Shown one piece after another: positions 43,322 to 52,627 of a DNA stretch of 64,000 nt. The position numbers and the translations under genes are program-made. Position 1 is the first letter of the stretch. Each line of letters begins with the position of its first letter. The DNA comes from Streptomyces sp. ISL-100 (GTDB lineage: Bacteria; Actinomycetota; Actinomycetes; Streptomycetales; Streptomycetaceae). The DNA is taken from NCBI RefSeq assembly GCF_018614615.1, contig NZ_JAGGOK010000010.1:186001-250000 (forward strand), in the 5' to 3' direction. Under the pieces are notes generated by a model. The model had not been told where the DNA came from. It was given only the letters and a program-made list of their open reading frames with translations, and searched no databases.

Positions 43322-43867
43322 CTACCGGTGCAGAATGCGCTGAAAGAGCCTGTGGTCGCGCCACTCGCCGTTGATATGGAGGTAGTTCGGGGCGATGCCG
43401 ATCTCTTCGAAGCCGTTCTTGGCGAGTACGCGCTGCGAGGCGGCGTTGTTGAGCAGCGTGCCGGCGGCGACACGATGCAGGCCGAGGTCGTCGCGGGCCG
43501 CCCGGCAGACTTCCGCCACGGCGGCGGTGGCGAGGCCGCGGCCGGTGCGGGTTACGTCGATCCAGTAGCCGAGGTTGGCGCTCTGGAAGGGGCCGAGGAC
43601 GATGTTGGAGAGCGTGAACGCGCCGATGACGGCGTCGCCCTCCACCAGAACCCACGGCACGGCCCGCCCCGCCGCCATCTCCTCCAACTGAGCGCCCAGC
43701 CGGTCGACCTGTCCCTCGGCCGTGTAGAAGGCGTCGGGCCGATCGGGCTCCCAGGGCCGCAGATACGCACGACTGCGAGCCAGGGCTTCGCCGAGGGGCC
43801 GGGCGTCGTCAAGCGTCACGGGCCGCAACACGATCCCGCCGGCGACCGTACGGGGATGAATGATCAC
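43322..43867 (-). CDS. GNAT acetyltransferase, RimJ/RimL-like
   Basis: 181 aa from GTG 43867. Signatures: LRPVTLDDARPLGEALARSR, LGYWIDVTRTGRGLATAAVA (acetyl-CoA loop RxGxGxA-like) and GLHRVAAGTLLNNAASQRVL. Substrate may be a protein N-terminus or small amine. The open frame continues upstream through repeat copy 3 but is not family-like there. Confidence 0.85.
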   Translation of the reverse strand: MIIHPRTVAGGIVLRPVTLDDARPLGEALARSRAYLRPWEPDRPDAFYTAEGQVDRLGAQLEEMAAGRAVPWVLVEGDAVIGAFTLSNIVLGPFQSANLGYWIDVTRTGRGLATAAVAEVCRAARDDLGLHRVAAGTLLNNAASQRVLAKNGFEEIGIAPNYLHINGEWRDHRLFQRILHR

Positions 43868-43906
43868 CCACGTACGGTACGAGGGCGCCAGTTTGCGGGG
43901 CCGCTG

Positions 43907-44031
43907 GGGTCGGTCCCGCGCCGGGGCGTCTCCTCGGGTGCCGAACGTTCGGGTACTGGGTTTCCGTTCGCGGTGGTTGCGTTCGACACCCTGCGGGGAG
44001 CGCCCCGCCACGGCCCCTCCTGGCACCGTGG
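43907..44031 (+). repeat. Dispersed palindromic repeat, copy 3 (upstream of the GNAT gene)
   Basis: About 125 bp homologous to copies 1 and 2. Arms GGGGCGTCTCCTCGGGTGC and GACACCCTGCGGGGAGCGCC pair imperfectly; CGAACG/CGTTCG close the loop. It starts 40 bp upstream of the GNAT start codon. Confidence 0.85.
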
Positions 44032-44190
44032 TGTGCAAAGCGGCGTCCACCTTTCCCCCGCAGCCCGTCCGGCGTGGCCTCACGCGTCCCCCCTCAGCCC
44101 GTCCGGCGTTTGAGGACCGGGGTCTGGGGCGGAGCCCCGGTTTCGGGAAGGGGCGGGGTGGGGAAAAGCCGGCCGCGCCGGGTCGGCAAG

Positions 44191-45360
44191 CTACGCGTCC
44201 GCGTACTTCGTGTCCGCCGACGGGTCCAGTGCCAAGCGGTAGCCCCGCTTGACCACCGTCTGGATCAGGTTCGGCGCGCCGAGGGACGTCCGCAGGCGGG
44301 CCATCGCCGTTTCAACGGCGTGCTCGTCCCGGCCGGAGCCCGGCAGCGCGCGCAGGAGGTCCGCTCGGGAGACGACCCAGCCGGGGCGGCGGACCAGGGC
44401 CCGCAGCAGGGACATGCCGGCGGGCGGCACAGGGCGGAGTTCGCCGTCGACCACGACCGCGTGGCCCCGGATCTCGATACTGCGGCCGGCGACCGGCAGG
44501 GTCCGGGCGCGGCCCGGGAGCTCGCGGCAGACCAGCTGGACCAGCGGGCCGAGCCGGAAGCGGTCGGGCTGGACCGTGTCGATGCCGAGCGCCTGGAGGG
44601 GCAGCGCGGTGACCGGGCCGACGCAGGCCGCCAGTACGTCGTGGTTGAGCGCCTCCAGGAGGTCCGGCAGCTGCCCTCGCTCCTCGGCCCGGGAGAGCAG
44701 CGACGCCGCGGCCGGGGCGCTGGTGAAGGCCAGGGCGTCCACACCGCGCCCCACCGTCGCGTCGATGAGGCGGTCCAGCGGTGCGATGTCCTCCGGCGGC
44801 ATCCAGCGGTAGACGGGAACTCCGACCACCTCCGCGCCGCCCGCCCGCAGCGCCTCCACGAAGCCGGGCAGCGGTTCGCCGTGCAGCTGGATCGCGATAC
44901 GGCGGTCCGCCACCCCCTCGGCGAGGAGGCGGTCGAGGACCTCGGCCATGGACTCCGAGGTGGGCGACCATTCCTCGGTGAGGCCGGCGGCCCGGATCGC
45001 GCCCTTGACCTTCGGACCGCGGGCGAGGAGTTCGACGTTCTGCAGGCGTGCGAGGAGCGCCTCGCCGAGGCCCCAGCCGTCCGCCGCCTCCACCCAGCCC
45101 CGGAACCCGATCGCCGTCGTAGCGATCACGACGTCGGGCGCGTTGTCGATCAGCTGCTTCGTGGTGGCCAGGAGCTCGCTGTCGTCGGCCAGCGGCACGA
45201 TCCGCAGCGCGGGCGCGTGCATGACCGCCGCGCCGCGCCGCGTCAGCAGCGTGCCCAGCTCGTCGGCGCGCCGGGCGGCGGTGACACCGATGGTGAAGCC
45301 CGCGAGCGGGCCGTGCTGGGGCTCTGGCTGTACTTCTTGCGTGGCGTTGTTCACGGACAT
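44191..45360 (-). CDS. Uroporphyrinogen-III synthase fused to a winged-helix DNA-binding domain
   Basis: 389 aa. HEM4 domain at residues about 20-270 (GFTIGVTAARRADELGTLLT, ALAFTSAPAAASLL) and an OmpR/PhoB-type winged helix at about 295-375 (PAGMSLLRALVRRPGWVVSR, DEHAVETAMARLRTSLG). The same fusion is next to narK genes in mycobacteria, so it likely couples (siro)haem supply to nitrate/nitrite control. Whether the HEM4 domain is still catalytic is unknown. Confidence 0.88.
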   Translation of the reverse strand: MSVNNATQEVQPEPQHGPLAGFTIGVTAARRADELGTLLTRRGAAVMHAPALRIVPLADDSELLATTKQLIDNAPDVVIATTAIGFRGWVEAADGWGLGEALLARLQNVELLARGPKVKGAIRAAGLTEEWSPTSESMAEVLDRLLAEGVADRRIAIQLHGEPLPGFVEALRAGGAEVVGVPVYRWMPPEDIAPLDRLIDATVGRGVDALAFTSAPAAASLLSRAEERGQLPDLLEALNHDVLAACVGPVTALPLQALGIDTVQPDRFRLGPLVQLVCRELPGRARTLPVAGRSIEIRGHAVVVDGELRPVPPAGMSLLRALVRRPGWVVSRADLLRALPGSGRDEHAVETAMARLRTSLGAPNLIQTVVKRGYRLALDPSADTKYADA

Positions 45361-45473
45361 CGCGTACCCGGCTCTCATACCGCTGTGCTGGTGGTGCGGA
45401 GGACCGAGCCTGTCAACACCACGTGACAGACTCGGTTCCTTCATATTTCCCAGCCGTTACGGACCCGCGCGGC

Positions 45474-46805
45474 TCACACCTCCGCATACGTGAGCTGCGG
45501 CTTCGCCGGTACGGCCACCGGGCGCCGAAGGTATACCGCCCAGGTGACCGTGAAGCACGCGGCGTAGAAGGCCAGGAAGGCGCCGAAGGCCGCTGTGCCC
45601 GTTCCCGCTGTGAGGAAAGACTGGCGGAAAGCGAGGTTGATCGCGAGTCCGCCGAGCGCGCCGACCGCGCCGATCAGGCCCATGGACGCCCCGGAAAGCC
45701 GCCGCCCGTACGCCGCGGCCTCCTCGCCCTCCATGCCCTTCGCCAGCGCCTTCGCCTGGAAGATCGCGGGGATCATCTTGTACGTCGAACCGTTGCCGAG
45801 GCCGCTCAGGACGAAGAGTGCGGTGAAGCCGGTCAGGAAGATCGGGAGGGACTTGGTGGTCGAGGCATAGACGACCACCGAGGTCGCCGCCGCCATCACC
45901 GCGAAGTTCCACAGCGTGATGCGCGCGCCGCCGAAGCGGTCCGCGAGGGAGCCGCCGAGGGGGCGGATCAGCGAGCCGAGGAGCGGGCCGATGAAGGTGA
46001 GCGAGGCGGCCTGGAGCGGCGTACGGCCGAACTGGGTCTGGAGGACCAGGCCGAAGGCGAAGCTGTATCCGATGAAGGAGCCGAACGTCCCGATGTAGAG
46101 GAAGGACATGATCCAGGTGTGCGGGTCGCGCACGGCCGCCTTCGCCGCGCCCGTGTCGTTGCGCACCGGCGCCAGGTTGTCCATCCACAGGGCGGCGCAC
46201 ACCGCCGCGATGATGATCAGTGGGATGTACGCGCCCAGGAGGATGCGGGGGTGCGTCGCGCCCGCCACCGCGATGACCAGCAGGCCCACGAGCTGAACCA
46301 CCGGGACGCCGATGTTGCCGCCGCCCGCGTTCAGGCCGAGCGCCCAGCCCTTCTTACGGAGCGGGAAGAAGGAGTTGATGTTCGTCATGGAGGAGGCGAA
46401 GTTGCCGCCTCCGACGCCGGTGAGCGCCGCGACCACCATGAAGGTGGTGTACGACGTGCCCGGTTCCATGACGGCGTACGCCGCGCCCGTCGGCAGGAGC
46501 AGCATCAGCGCGCTGAAGATGGTCCAGTTCCGGCCGCCGAAGCGGGCCACCGCGAAGGTGTACGGGACCCGGACAACCGCGCCGACGAGGGTGGCGGTGG
46601 CGATCAGGAAGAACTTGCCCGCCGGGTCGATGCCGTACTCCGGGCCCATGAAGAGCACCATGACGGACCACAGGGTCCAGATCGAGAAGCCAATGTGCTC
46701 GGAAAGTACCGAGAAGAGCAGATTGCGGCGGGCGATCCGCTCTCCTGATTCCTTCCAGAAGGTGTCGTCCTCGGGGTCCCACTGTTCGATCCACCGGCCT
46801 GCCAT
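45474..46805 (-). CDS. narK: Nitrate/nitrite transporter, NarK family
   Basis: 443 aa with 12 membrane helices. NarK signatures include the conserved glycine-rich stretches GVGGGNFASSMTNINSFFPL and GNGSTYKMIPAIF. Likely imports nitrate for assimilation or exchanges nitrate and nitrite. It lies 114 bp upstream of the HEM4/winged-helix gene on the same strand, so they may be co-regulated. Confidence 0.92.
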   Translation of the reverse strand: MAGRWIEQWDPEDDTFWKESGERIARRNLLFSVLSEHIGFSIWTLWSVMVLFMGPEYGIDPAGKFFLIATATLVGAVVRVPYTFAVARFGGRNWTIFSALMLLLPTGAAYAVMEPGTSYTTFMVVAALTGVGGGNFASSMTNINSFFPLRKKGWALGLNAGGGNIGVPVVQLVGLLVIAVAGATHPRILLGAYIPLIIIAAVCAALWMDNLAPVRNDTGAAKAAVRDPHTWIMSFLYIGTFGSFIGYSFAFGLVLQTQFGRTPLQAASLTFIGPLLGSLIRPLGGSLADRFGGARITLWNFAVMAAATSVVVYASTTKSLPIFLTGFTALFVLSGLGNGSTYKMIPAIFQAKALAKGMEGEEAAAYGRRLSGASMGLIGAVGALGGLAINLAFRQSFLTAGTGTAAFGAFLAFYAACFTVTWAVYLRRPVAVPAKPQLTYAEV

Positions 46806-46911
46806 GACGCGCCTCCACGAGTATTCGGGTCGTAGAAGCGACGCTAGGGACAGTGGATTTCAGGCCCGTGCCGTGAGGTGACCGGCGCGCAACCTTGCTC
46901 TCACCCTACGG

Positions 46912-48339
46912 TCATTGCTTGTGTGAGCGGTTTTGCCGACGGGGTGCGCCATTGGGCCACAGACGCGGCTTGCGTTGGGCCGCGACGTCTTCCAGCCAGC
47001 CGACCGCCATGATCATCAGGCCGATCAGCGGCCAGACGACGATGAGCATGAGGGTGGTGTACGCGCTCTCGATGTAGCCGGAGTACGTCGGCCAGACACC
47101 CGGGATCTGGAAGAGCAGGTCGATGACCGGGATGGTCGCCATGATCAGGAGGTTGTGCCAGAGGTAGATCGTCACGGCCCGGTTGTTGGCGAGGGTGATG
47201 ACCGTGTCGAAGCCCTTGAGCTTGGCCGGCAGTTCCTTCCAGGCCGGGGAGTACTGGAGAAGGATCACGCAGAAGCCGAACGACCAGGCCGCCTGCGCGA
47301 GCGGGATGTCGTTGAGGTCCCAGCCGTCGGCCGTCAGGTGCCACGAGGCCCACCACAGGCCGAACGCCATGATCAGCGTTGACACGGACACCGAGATGTA
47401 GCGCGGAACCTTCTCGAACAGGCCGTCGTTGTGGGCGAACCCGAGCACCCAGCAGGAGCCGTAGACCGCGAAGTCGGTGATGGCGTTGCCGGCCTCACCG
47501 GGGATGGTCACCAGCCCGGAGCCGATGACCGCGGTGACGCCGAGCGGTGCGAGCAGGGTCACCCACGGCACCTTGCGGAACGCCCAGAGGAGGACGGGCG
47601 AGGCGATGACGAACCACAGGTACGCGCGGATGTACCAGAGGGGACCCGCGGCCTGGACCGCCCAGGTGTCCTCCAGGAGTCCGGGCTTGTCACCGCTGTG
47701 CCAGGGGAACGGCGGGGCGCCGACGGGGAAGATGTAGTTGGCGAGTTTCAGGAACCACCAGATGCCTTCCTCCCTCAGCGGCTCCCAGCCGAAATAGAAC
47801 ATGATCGGTACGACGGTGAGCGAGAACGCCCACATGGGCGGCAGCAGCCGTCGGATACGTCCGCGGATCACGCCGGCGGCCGGCCGCTTCAGCGAGCGGG
47901 CCATCAGCGATCCGGCCAGCGCGAACATCACGCCCATGGACGGGAAGAGGATCGTCAGCCAGGCCCAGCCGAAGATGTGGTAGACGACGACGCGGACGAG
48001 CGCGATGGTCCGCAGCACGTCGAGGTAGCGGTCGCGGCCCGGGCGGGCCGCCGCGGGGGCTGGCCCTCCGGACGGCGGCGCGGCCGCCTTGTGCCTGGCG
48101 CGGGGTACCTGCGCGGTGGCGTCGGTACCGAACGCGCCCTCGTGGGTCCCGTGGGTGGTGGTCGTGCCGTGGGTGTGGGTGGTGCTGTACGCAGGCTCGG
48201 TGCCGTACGCCGGCTCCGTGCCGTAGGCGGGCTCCGTGCTGTACGCCGGCTCCGTGCCGTACGAGCTGCCGAACGCGGGCTCGCTGCCGAACGCGGGTCC
48301 CCTGTCGTAAGCGGGGCCAGGTGTGGTGCCGGAGGTCAT
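46912..48339 (-). CDS. matA: Membrane acyltransferase of the mat aggregation locus
   Basis: 475 aa. Residues 1-85 are a cytoplasmic disordered stretch with repeated EPAYGTEPAYSTEPAYG-like units. From about residue 90 it is an acyltransferase-3 protein with ten helices (DRYLDVLRTIALVRVVVYH, IYLWHNLLIMA). It overlaps the synthase gene by 4 bp. In Streptomyces matAB makes a poly-beta-1,6-GlcNAc-like polymer needed for pellet formation. Which gene is called A or B is from memory. Confidence 0.82.
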   Translation of the reverse strand: MTSGTTPGPAYDRGPAFGSEPAFGSSYGTEPAYSTEPAYGTEPAYGTEPAYSTTHTHGTTTTHGTHEGAFGTDATAQVPRARHKAAAPPSGGPAPAAARPGRDRYLDVLRTIALVRVVVYHIFGWAWLTILFPSMGVMFALAGSLMARSLKRPAAGVIRGRIRRLLPPMWAFSLTVVPIMFYFGWEPLREEGIWWFLKLANYIFPVGAPPFPWHSGDKPGLLEDTWAVQAAGPLWYIRAYLWFVIASPVLLWAFRKVPWVTLLAPLGVTAVIGSGLVTIPGEAGNAITDFAVYGSCWVLGFAHNDGLFEKVPRYISVSVSTLIMAFGLWWASWHLTADGWDLNDIPLAQAAWSFGFCVILLQYSPAWKELPAKLKGFDTVITLANNRAVTIYLWHNLLIMATIPVIDLLFQIPGVWPTYSGYIESAYTTLMLIVVWPLIGLMIMAVGWLEDVAAQRKPRLWPNGAPRRQNRSHKQ

Positions 48340-50564
48340 GCGACGGGCCTCTTCTCGTTGCTCCGCTGGCGCTGGCCCGGTATGGAGCCGGGCGCCTCGA
48401 CCGCGCCGGTCCGCCGCAGCTTCTGCCAGCGCAGCCGGCCACCGGTGAGCGCGGTGATCCAGGACTGGAGCAGCACGACGTACATCAGCTGCCGGTAGAG
48501 GATCTGCTGGAGGGGCAGCGAGATCAGGTGGGTCATCTTCTCCCGGTCGAGCCGGAAGGCGTACGCCGCGCAGACCGCCTGGATGGCGAGGACGCCGAGC
48601 CAGGCGACGACGGTGTTCTGGGTGGGGCCGAAGACAAGGCCGTACAGGAGGAATACGTCGATGAGGGGCGCCAGTAGCGGGAACAGCACCATGAAGAGGG
48701 ACACCAGCGGCAGGCCGACCCGGCCGAACCGGCCCGACGGGCCGCGCTCGATGACCGCGCGGCGGTGCTTCCAGATCGCCTGCATCGTGCCGTAGCTCCA
48801 GCGGTAGCGCTGGGACCACAGCTGCTGCACGCTCTCCGGGGCCTCGGTCCAGGCGCGCGCCTTCTCGGCGTACACGACCCGCCAGCCGTCGCGGTGCAGC
48901 GCCATGGTGACGTCGGTGTCCTCGGCGAGGGTGTCCTCGCTCATTCCGCCGAAGCGCTCCAGCGCGTCCGCGCGGAAGGCGCCGACCGCGCCGGGGATCG
49001 TCGGCATGCAGCCCAGCAGGTCGTACATGCGCCGGTCGAGGTTGAAGCCCATCACGTACTCGATGTGCTGCCACGCGCCGATCAGCGAATCGCGGTTGCC
49101 GACCTTGGCGTTGCCCGCGACGGCGCCGACGCGCGGGTCGCCGAAGGGCTGGACCAGCTCGCGGACGGTGGCGAGCTCGAAGACCGTGTCGCCGTCCATC
49201 ATCACGACGATGTCGAAACGGGCGTTCGCGAGACCGTTGTTGAGCGCGGCGGGCTTGCCCGCGTTCTCCTGCCGTACGACGCGTACGTTCGGCAGGCGCA
49301 TCGCCTCGACGATGTCCGCGGTGCCGTCCGTCGAACCATCGTCGATGACGATGATCTCGATGGGGTGCTCGCCGGCCATCAGCGAGCGGACCGTGTTGGC
49401 GATGCACTCGCGTTCGTTGTACGCCGGGACGAGCACCGAGACGGGCTCCGTGTACGGCGCGCCCCAGCTGAAGTTCCGCTTGCGGACCTTGCGCGCGTGC
49501 AGGAACGACAGCAGCAGCATCATCACGAAGCGCAGCATGACCAGGAAACCGATGACGGCGAGGCCGACGACGAGAACGCTGGTGGTCTTCTCCGAGACGG
49601 CCACGGCCCAGACCCAGGCCTTGCCCTTCCACAGCTCGGGGCCGGTGACCTGGGTGTGCGCGCTGGGCGCGCCCAGCGCCTCGGTGAGGCTGGCGAACGT
49701 GTAGCCGCGCTCCTGCATCGAGGGCAGGAAACGGTCGAGGGCCGCCACCGTCTGCGAGCGGTCGCCGCCGGAGTCGTGCATCAGCACGATCGATCCCTCG
49801 GTGCCCTTGGGGGTGGCGCGCTTGATGATCGCGTCGACGCCGGGGCGCTTCCAGTCCTCGGAGTCGGTGTTGTTGAACGCCGTGATGTAGCCGCGGCTGC
49901 CTATGTACTGCGTGACCGGCCAGGACTTGTCGTCGAGGGCGTCGGAGAACGAGGAGTACGGGGGACGGAAGAGCGAGGTCCGGATGCCGGCCGCGCCCGC
50001 GATCGCCAGCTGGTTCTGGGACAGCTCCCAGTCGATGCGGGACTTCGTCTGGAAGGAGAGGTCGGGGTGGTTGAACGTGTGCAGCCCGATCTCGTGCCCC
50101 TCCTCCACCATGCGCTCGACCAGGTCGGGGTGGCGGGAGGCCATCGTGCCGGTGACGAAGAAGACGCCGTGTGCGTCGTACTGCTTGAGCTTGTCGAGGA
50201 CCTTCGGCGTCCACTCGGGGTCGGGGCCGTCGTCGAAGGTCAGCACGAGCTTGCGGTCGGGAACGCTGAGCGCCTGGGGCGACTGCGCGCTACGCGCGTC
50301 GATGACAGGGCCGCCCTTGAGGATGTGCTCGGGCACCTGGCCGATGGGTGCCGGAGGACGCACCCGGTGGTCGGCGAGGATCTCGCTGTGTACGTAACCG
50401 CGCAGCATCAGCATCGCGAGCAGCGCGACCAGGAAGAGCGAGGGCAGCAGATAGCGCATGGGGATGCGCCGCCGGACGGTACGCCGGCCGCGAGCCGCGC
50501 GCCGGGCCCCGGTGGGGCGCTGGGCGCGGTTGGCGCGGTTGGCGCGCCTGCCGTGGGATGCCAT
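48336..50564 (-). CDS. matB: Bifunctional polysaccharide deacetylase-glycosyltransferase of the mat locus
   Basis: 742 aa. TM helix at about 38-56, an extracellular NodB deacetylase domain (residues about 105-290; LTFDDGPDPEWTPKVLDKL, EIGLHTFNHPD), a second TM near 330-355, then a GT2 synthase (VLVPAYNERECI, DDGSTDGTADI, MMDGDTVFE, EDTDVTMAL, QRYRW) and C-terminal TM helices. This builds and deacetylates a GlcNAc polymer. Middle gene of a three-gene operon. Confidence 0.87.
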   Translation of the reverse strand: MASHGRRANRANRAQRPTGARRAARGRRTVRRRIPMRYLLPSLFLVALLAMLMLRGYVHSEILADHRVRPPAPIGQVPEHILKGGPVIDARSAQSPQALSVPDRKLVLTFDDGPDPEWTPKVLDKLKQYDAHGVFFVTGTMASRHPDLVERMVEEGHEIGLHTFNHPDLSFQTKSRIDWELSQNQLAIAGAAGIRTSLFRPPYSSFSDALDDKSWPVTQYIGSRGYITAFNNTDSEDWKRPGVDAIIKRATPKGTEGSIVLMHDSGGDRSQTVAALDRFLPSMQERGYTFASLTEALGAPSAHTQVTGPELWKGKAWVWAVAVSEKTTSVLVVGLAVIGFLVMLRFVMMLLLSFLHARKVRKRNFSWGAPYTEPVSVLVPAYNERECIANTVRSLMAGEHPIEIIVIDDGSTDGTADIVEAMRLPNVRVVRQENAGKPAALNNGLANARFDIVVMMDGDTVFELATVRELVQPFGDPRVGAVAGNAKVGNRDSLIGAWQHIEYVMGFNLDRRMYDLLGCMPTIPGAVGAFRADALERFGGMSEDTLAEDTDVTMALHRDGWRVVYAEKARAWTEAPESVQQLWSQRYRWSYGTMQAIWKHRRAVIERGPSGRFGRVGLPLVSLFMVLFPLLAPLIDVFLLYGLVFGPTQNTVVAWLGVLAIQAVCAAYAFRLDREKMTHLISLPLQQILYRQLMYVVLLQSWITALTGGRLRWQKLRRTGAVEAPGSIPGQRQRSNEKRPVA

Positions 50565-50566
50565 CT

Positions 50567-51463
50567 CTACTGCGTGCCTTTCGCGGCAAACTGACTGGTG
50601 GTGCCGCCTGCGGCGGGGTCTGTCTGCGGGTCTGCGGGCTCTGCGCCCGGGTCGGTGGTGCCTGGGTCGGTGCCGGTGTCCGGGTCCGTGCCCGGGTCGG
50701 TGCCATCGGGGTCGGGGTCCGTGCCGGGGTCGGTACCGGGGTCCGGTTCCGTGCCCGGGTCGGTGCCCGTACCGGGGTCGGTAGCGGGGTCGGGTTCCGT
50801 ACCGGGGTCGGTGCCGGGGTCCGGATTCGTGCCGGGGCCGGTGCCACCGGTGGCCGGCGGCGGGCGGTTGTCCTTCGGGGGCAGGGAGCTCTTCGGGGCG
50901 GTCACGCCCGGCTCCGGCGGGAGGGGCTCGGTGCTGGGCTCCCCGTCGGCGGACGGCAGCACGGTGGCGTCCGCCGGGACCACGGGCGTCGCGCCGGGTG
51001 TCAGCGGGGGCGCCTCTCCGGGCGGCAGCGAACCCTCCGGGGCGGGCGATATCTCGACCGTGTCCGGCTTCTTCTGGTCGTCGGCGAGGCCGGGTATCTG
51101 GAGCCAGGGCGCGGTGGAGTTGCCGCCGGCCAGGGCGACGATCAGTGTGACGGCGTAACAGGCGCAGGCGAAGGCGAGAACCCAGCCGATGCGGCGCAGC
51201 TTCTTGCTCCGGCGGCCGCTCTCGTCGACGAAGACCGGCCCGTCGGAGCCCTCCTGAGGCGCCGGGGCACCGGGCATCTCCGGCAGCCGACCGCCGGGGC
51301 TGTCGAAGCCATCGACGCCATTGAGGCCGTCGAGCCGCACGGTGTCGAGCTGGACCGTGATGTCATTCGGATTCGGATCCTGGGGATACCCGGATCGGGC
51401 ATCGTCTCGCCAATTGTCCACAGTTGTACGCACATCCCCCACTGAAGTGACTCGGGTGCGCAC
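50567..51463 (-). CDS. Single-pass membrane protein with Asp-Pro-Gly-Thr repeats
   Basis: 298 aa. Cytoplasmic N-terminal part to about residue 88, one TM helix (GWVLAFACACYAVTLIVALA), then a long extracellular Pro-rich region ending in many DPGTDPGTEP-type units (DNA repeats at about 50640-50830). It lies 2 bp upstream of the synthase gene and is probably the first gene of the mat operon. A wall-spanning stalk or polymer-associated spacer is a guess. No enzyme domain is seen. Confidence 0.75.
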   Translation of the reverse strand: MRTRVTSVGDVRTTVDNWRDDARSGYPQDPNPNDITVQLDTVRLDGLNGVDGFDSPGGRLPEMPGAPAPQEGSDGPVFVDESGRRSKKLRRIGWVLAFACACYAVTLIVALAGGNSTAPWLQIPGLADDQKKPDTVEISPAPEGSLPPGEAPPLTPGATPVVPADATVLPSADGEPSTEPLPPEPGVTAPKSSLPPKDNRPPPATGGTGPGTNPDPGTDPGTEPDPATDPGTGTDPGTEPDPGTDPGTDPDPDGTDPGTDPDTGTDPGTTDPGAEPADPQTDPAAGGTTSQFAAKGTQ

Positions 51464-51578
51464 GCGACTGTCTGGTTACCTGCCGTCGGACCGGGCCCCC
51501 ACCCACTCCGAGCGCCCCCTATCACACCGCACCCAGGCGATGAATGTAGCGCACGCCGCCGGCACCGGGGCTCCCGAG

Positions 51579-52544
51579 TCAGGTGTTGTTGAGCATCAGT
51601 GACATATCGGCTTCCGGAAGCCAGCCGTCTGCGGGCAAATCCAGCCACTGATGCCGCTCACCAAGCTCGTCGATCGTCCCTTTTAGCACCTCAAGCCCCT
51701 TATGGCGAAGACCTTTTCGCCACACAAGTGATATGGGCGACAGTGGTACGGGGTCGACGATCGGCCGCAGCTCCATGCCCGGCACCGCGATGAATTCGGT
51801 ACTCGCCAGTACCGACCAGCGCCGCTTACGGACCACCCGTACGAACTCCTCGGCCCCCTCGATCTCCGGGAACGGCGCCGCCACCTCGATGCCCCGCCCC
51901 GCGAAGAGCCGCAGCGCCAGATCGGTCCACTCGGCGGTGGCCGGATTGCCCGCCCCCGCGTAGAGGGTCTCTCCCGCGAGCGCGTCCAGCGGCACCTCGT
52001 CCAGCGCGGCCAGCGGATGGTCCTCGGCGAGCAGTACGGCCATCCGCTCGAAGCGCAGTGGCCGGTGCTCCAGCCGGTCGAGAACCGCGGGGTCGAGCCC
52101 GGCGACCCGGCCCGAGGACACGTCCAGGCGGCCGGCGACGATCGCGGCCGCCGCGCCCGTGAGGCCGCTGTGGAAGCGCGCGACGAACTCGACGTCGGGC
52201 GCGGCGGCCCGCGCCGCCTCCAGCACCTGGTACGCCGTGCCGACCGTGGCACTCACATCCACGACCAACGGCCGCTCGTCGAGCGCCCAGGCCGCACCCA
52301 TCTCGTCGTACGCCGCCAGTACGCGTCGCGCGTACGGCAGGAGTCGCCGGCCGTCCGCCGTCAGCGAGGCGCTGCGAGTGGACCGTACGAACAGCTCGGA
52401 GCCCAACTCCCGCTCAAGGCGCCGGATGTCGCGGCTGAGCGCCTGCTGGGCGACGTACAGCCTGGCGGCCGCACGGGTGAAGTGAAGATCCGCGGCGACT
52501 GCCTCGAAGGCGCGCAGCAGGCGGGGTTCGATGTCATGGGGCAC
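51579..52544 (-). CDS. LysR-family transcriptional regulator
   Basis: 321 aa. N-terminal winged helix (LLRAFEAVAADLHFTRAAA, RLYVAQQALSRDIRRLERE) and a periplasmic-binding-like effector domain. Divergent from the MFS gene 83 bp away, which it probably controls. Confidence 0.9.
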   Translation of the reverse strand: MPHDIEPRLLRAFEAVAADLHFTRAAARLYVAQQALSRDIRRLERELGSELFVRSTRSASLTADGRRLLPYARRVLAAYDEMGAAWALDERPLVVDVSATVGTAYQVLEAARAAAPDVEFVARFHSGLTGAAAAIVAGRLDVSSGRVAGLDPAVLDRLEHRPLRFERMAVLLAEDHPLAALDEVPLDALAGETLYAGAGNPATAEWTDLALRLFAGRGIEVAAPFPEIEGAEEFVRVVRKRRWSVLASTEFIAVPGMELRPIVDPVPLSPISLVWRKGLRHKGLEVLKGTIDELGERHQWLDLPADGWLPEADMSLMLNNT

Positions 52545-52627
52545 GCCGTGAACTTACAACGCAAGTGCGTGAATCGACGCCCAGAAGGTGTTGGACCGCC
52601 GGAGCACCCCGCCCTGAAGCTTGATCC

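Noticed and set aside
50640..50830. CRISPR-like array from regular repeats
   Set aside because: The repeats are in-frame Asp-Pro-Gly-Thr codons of a protein gene without spacers of fixed length.
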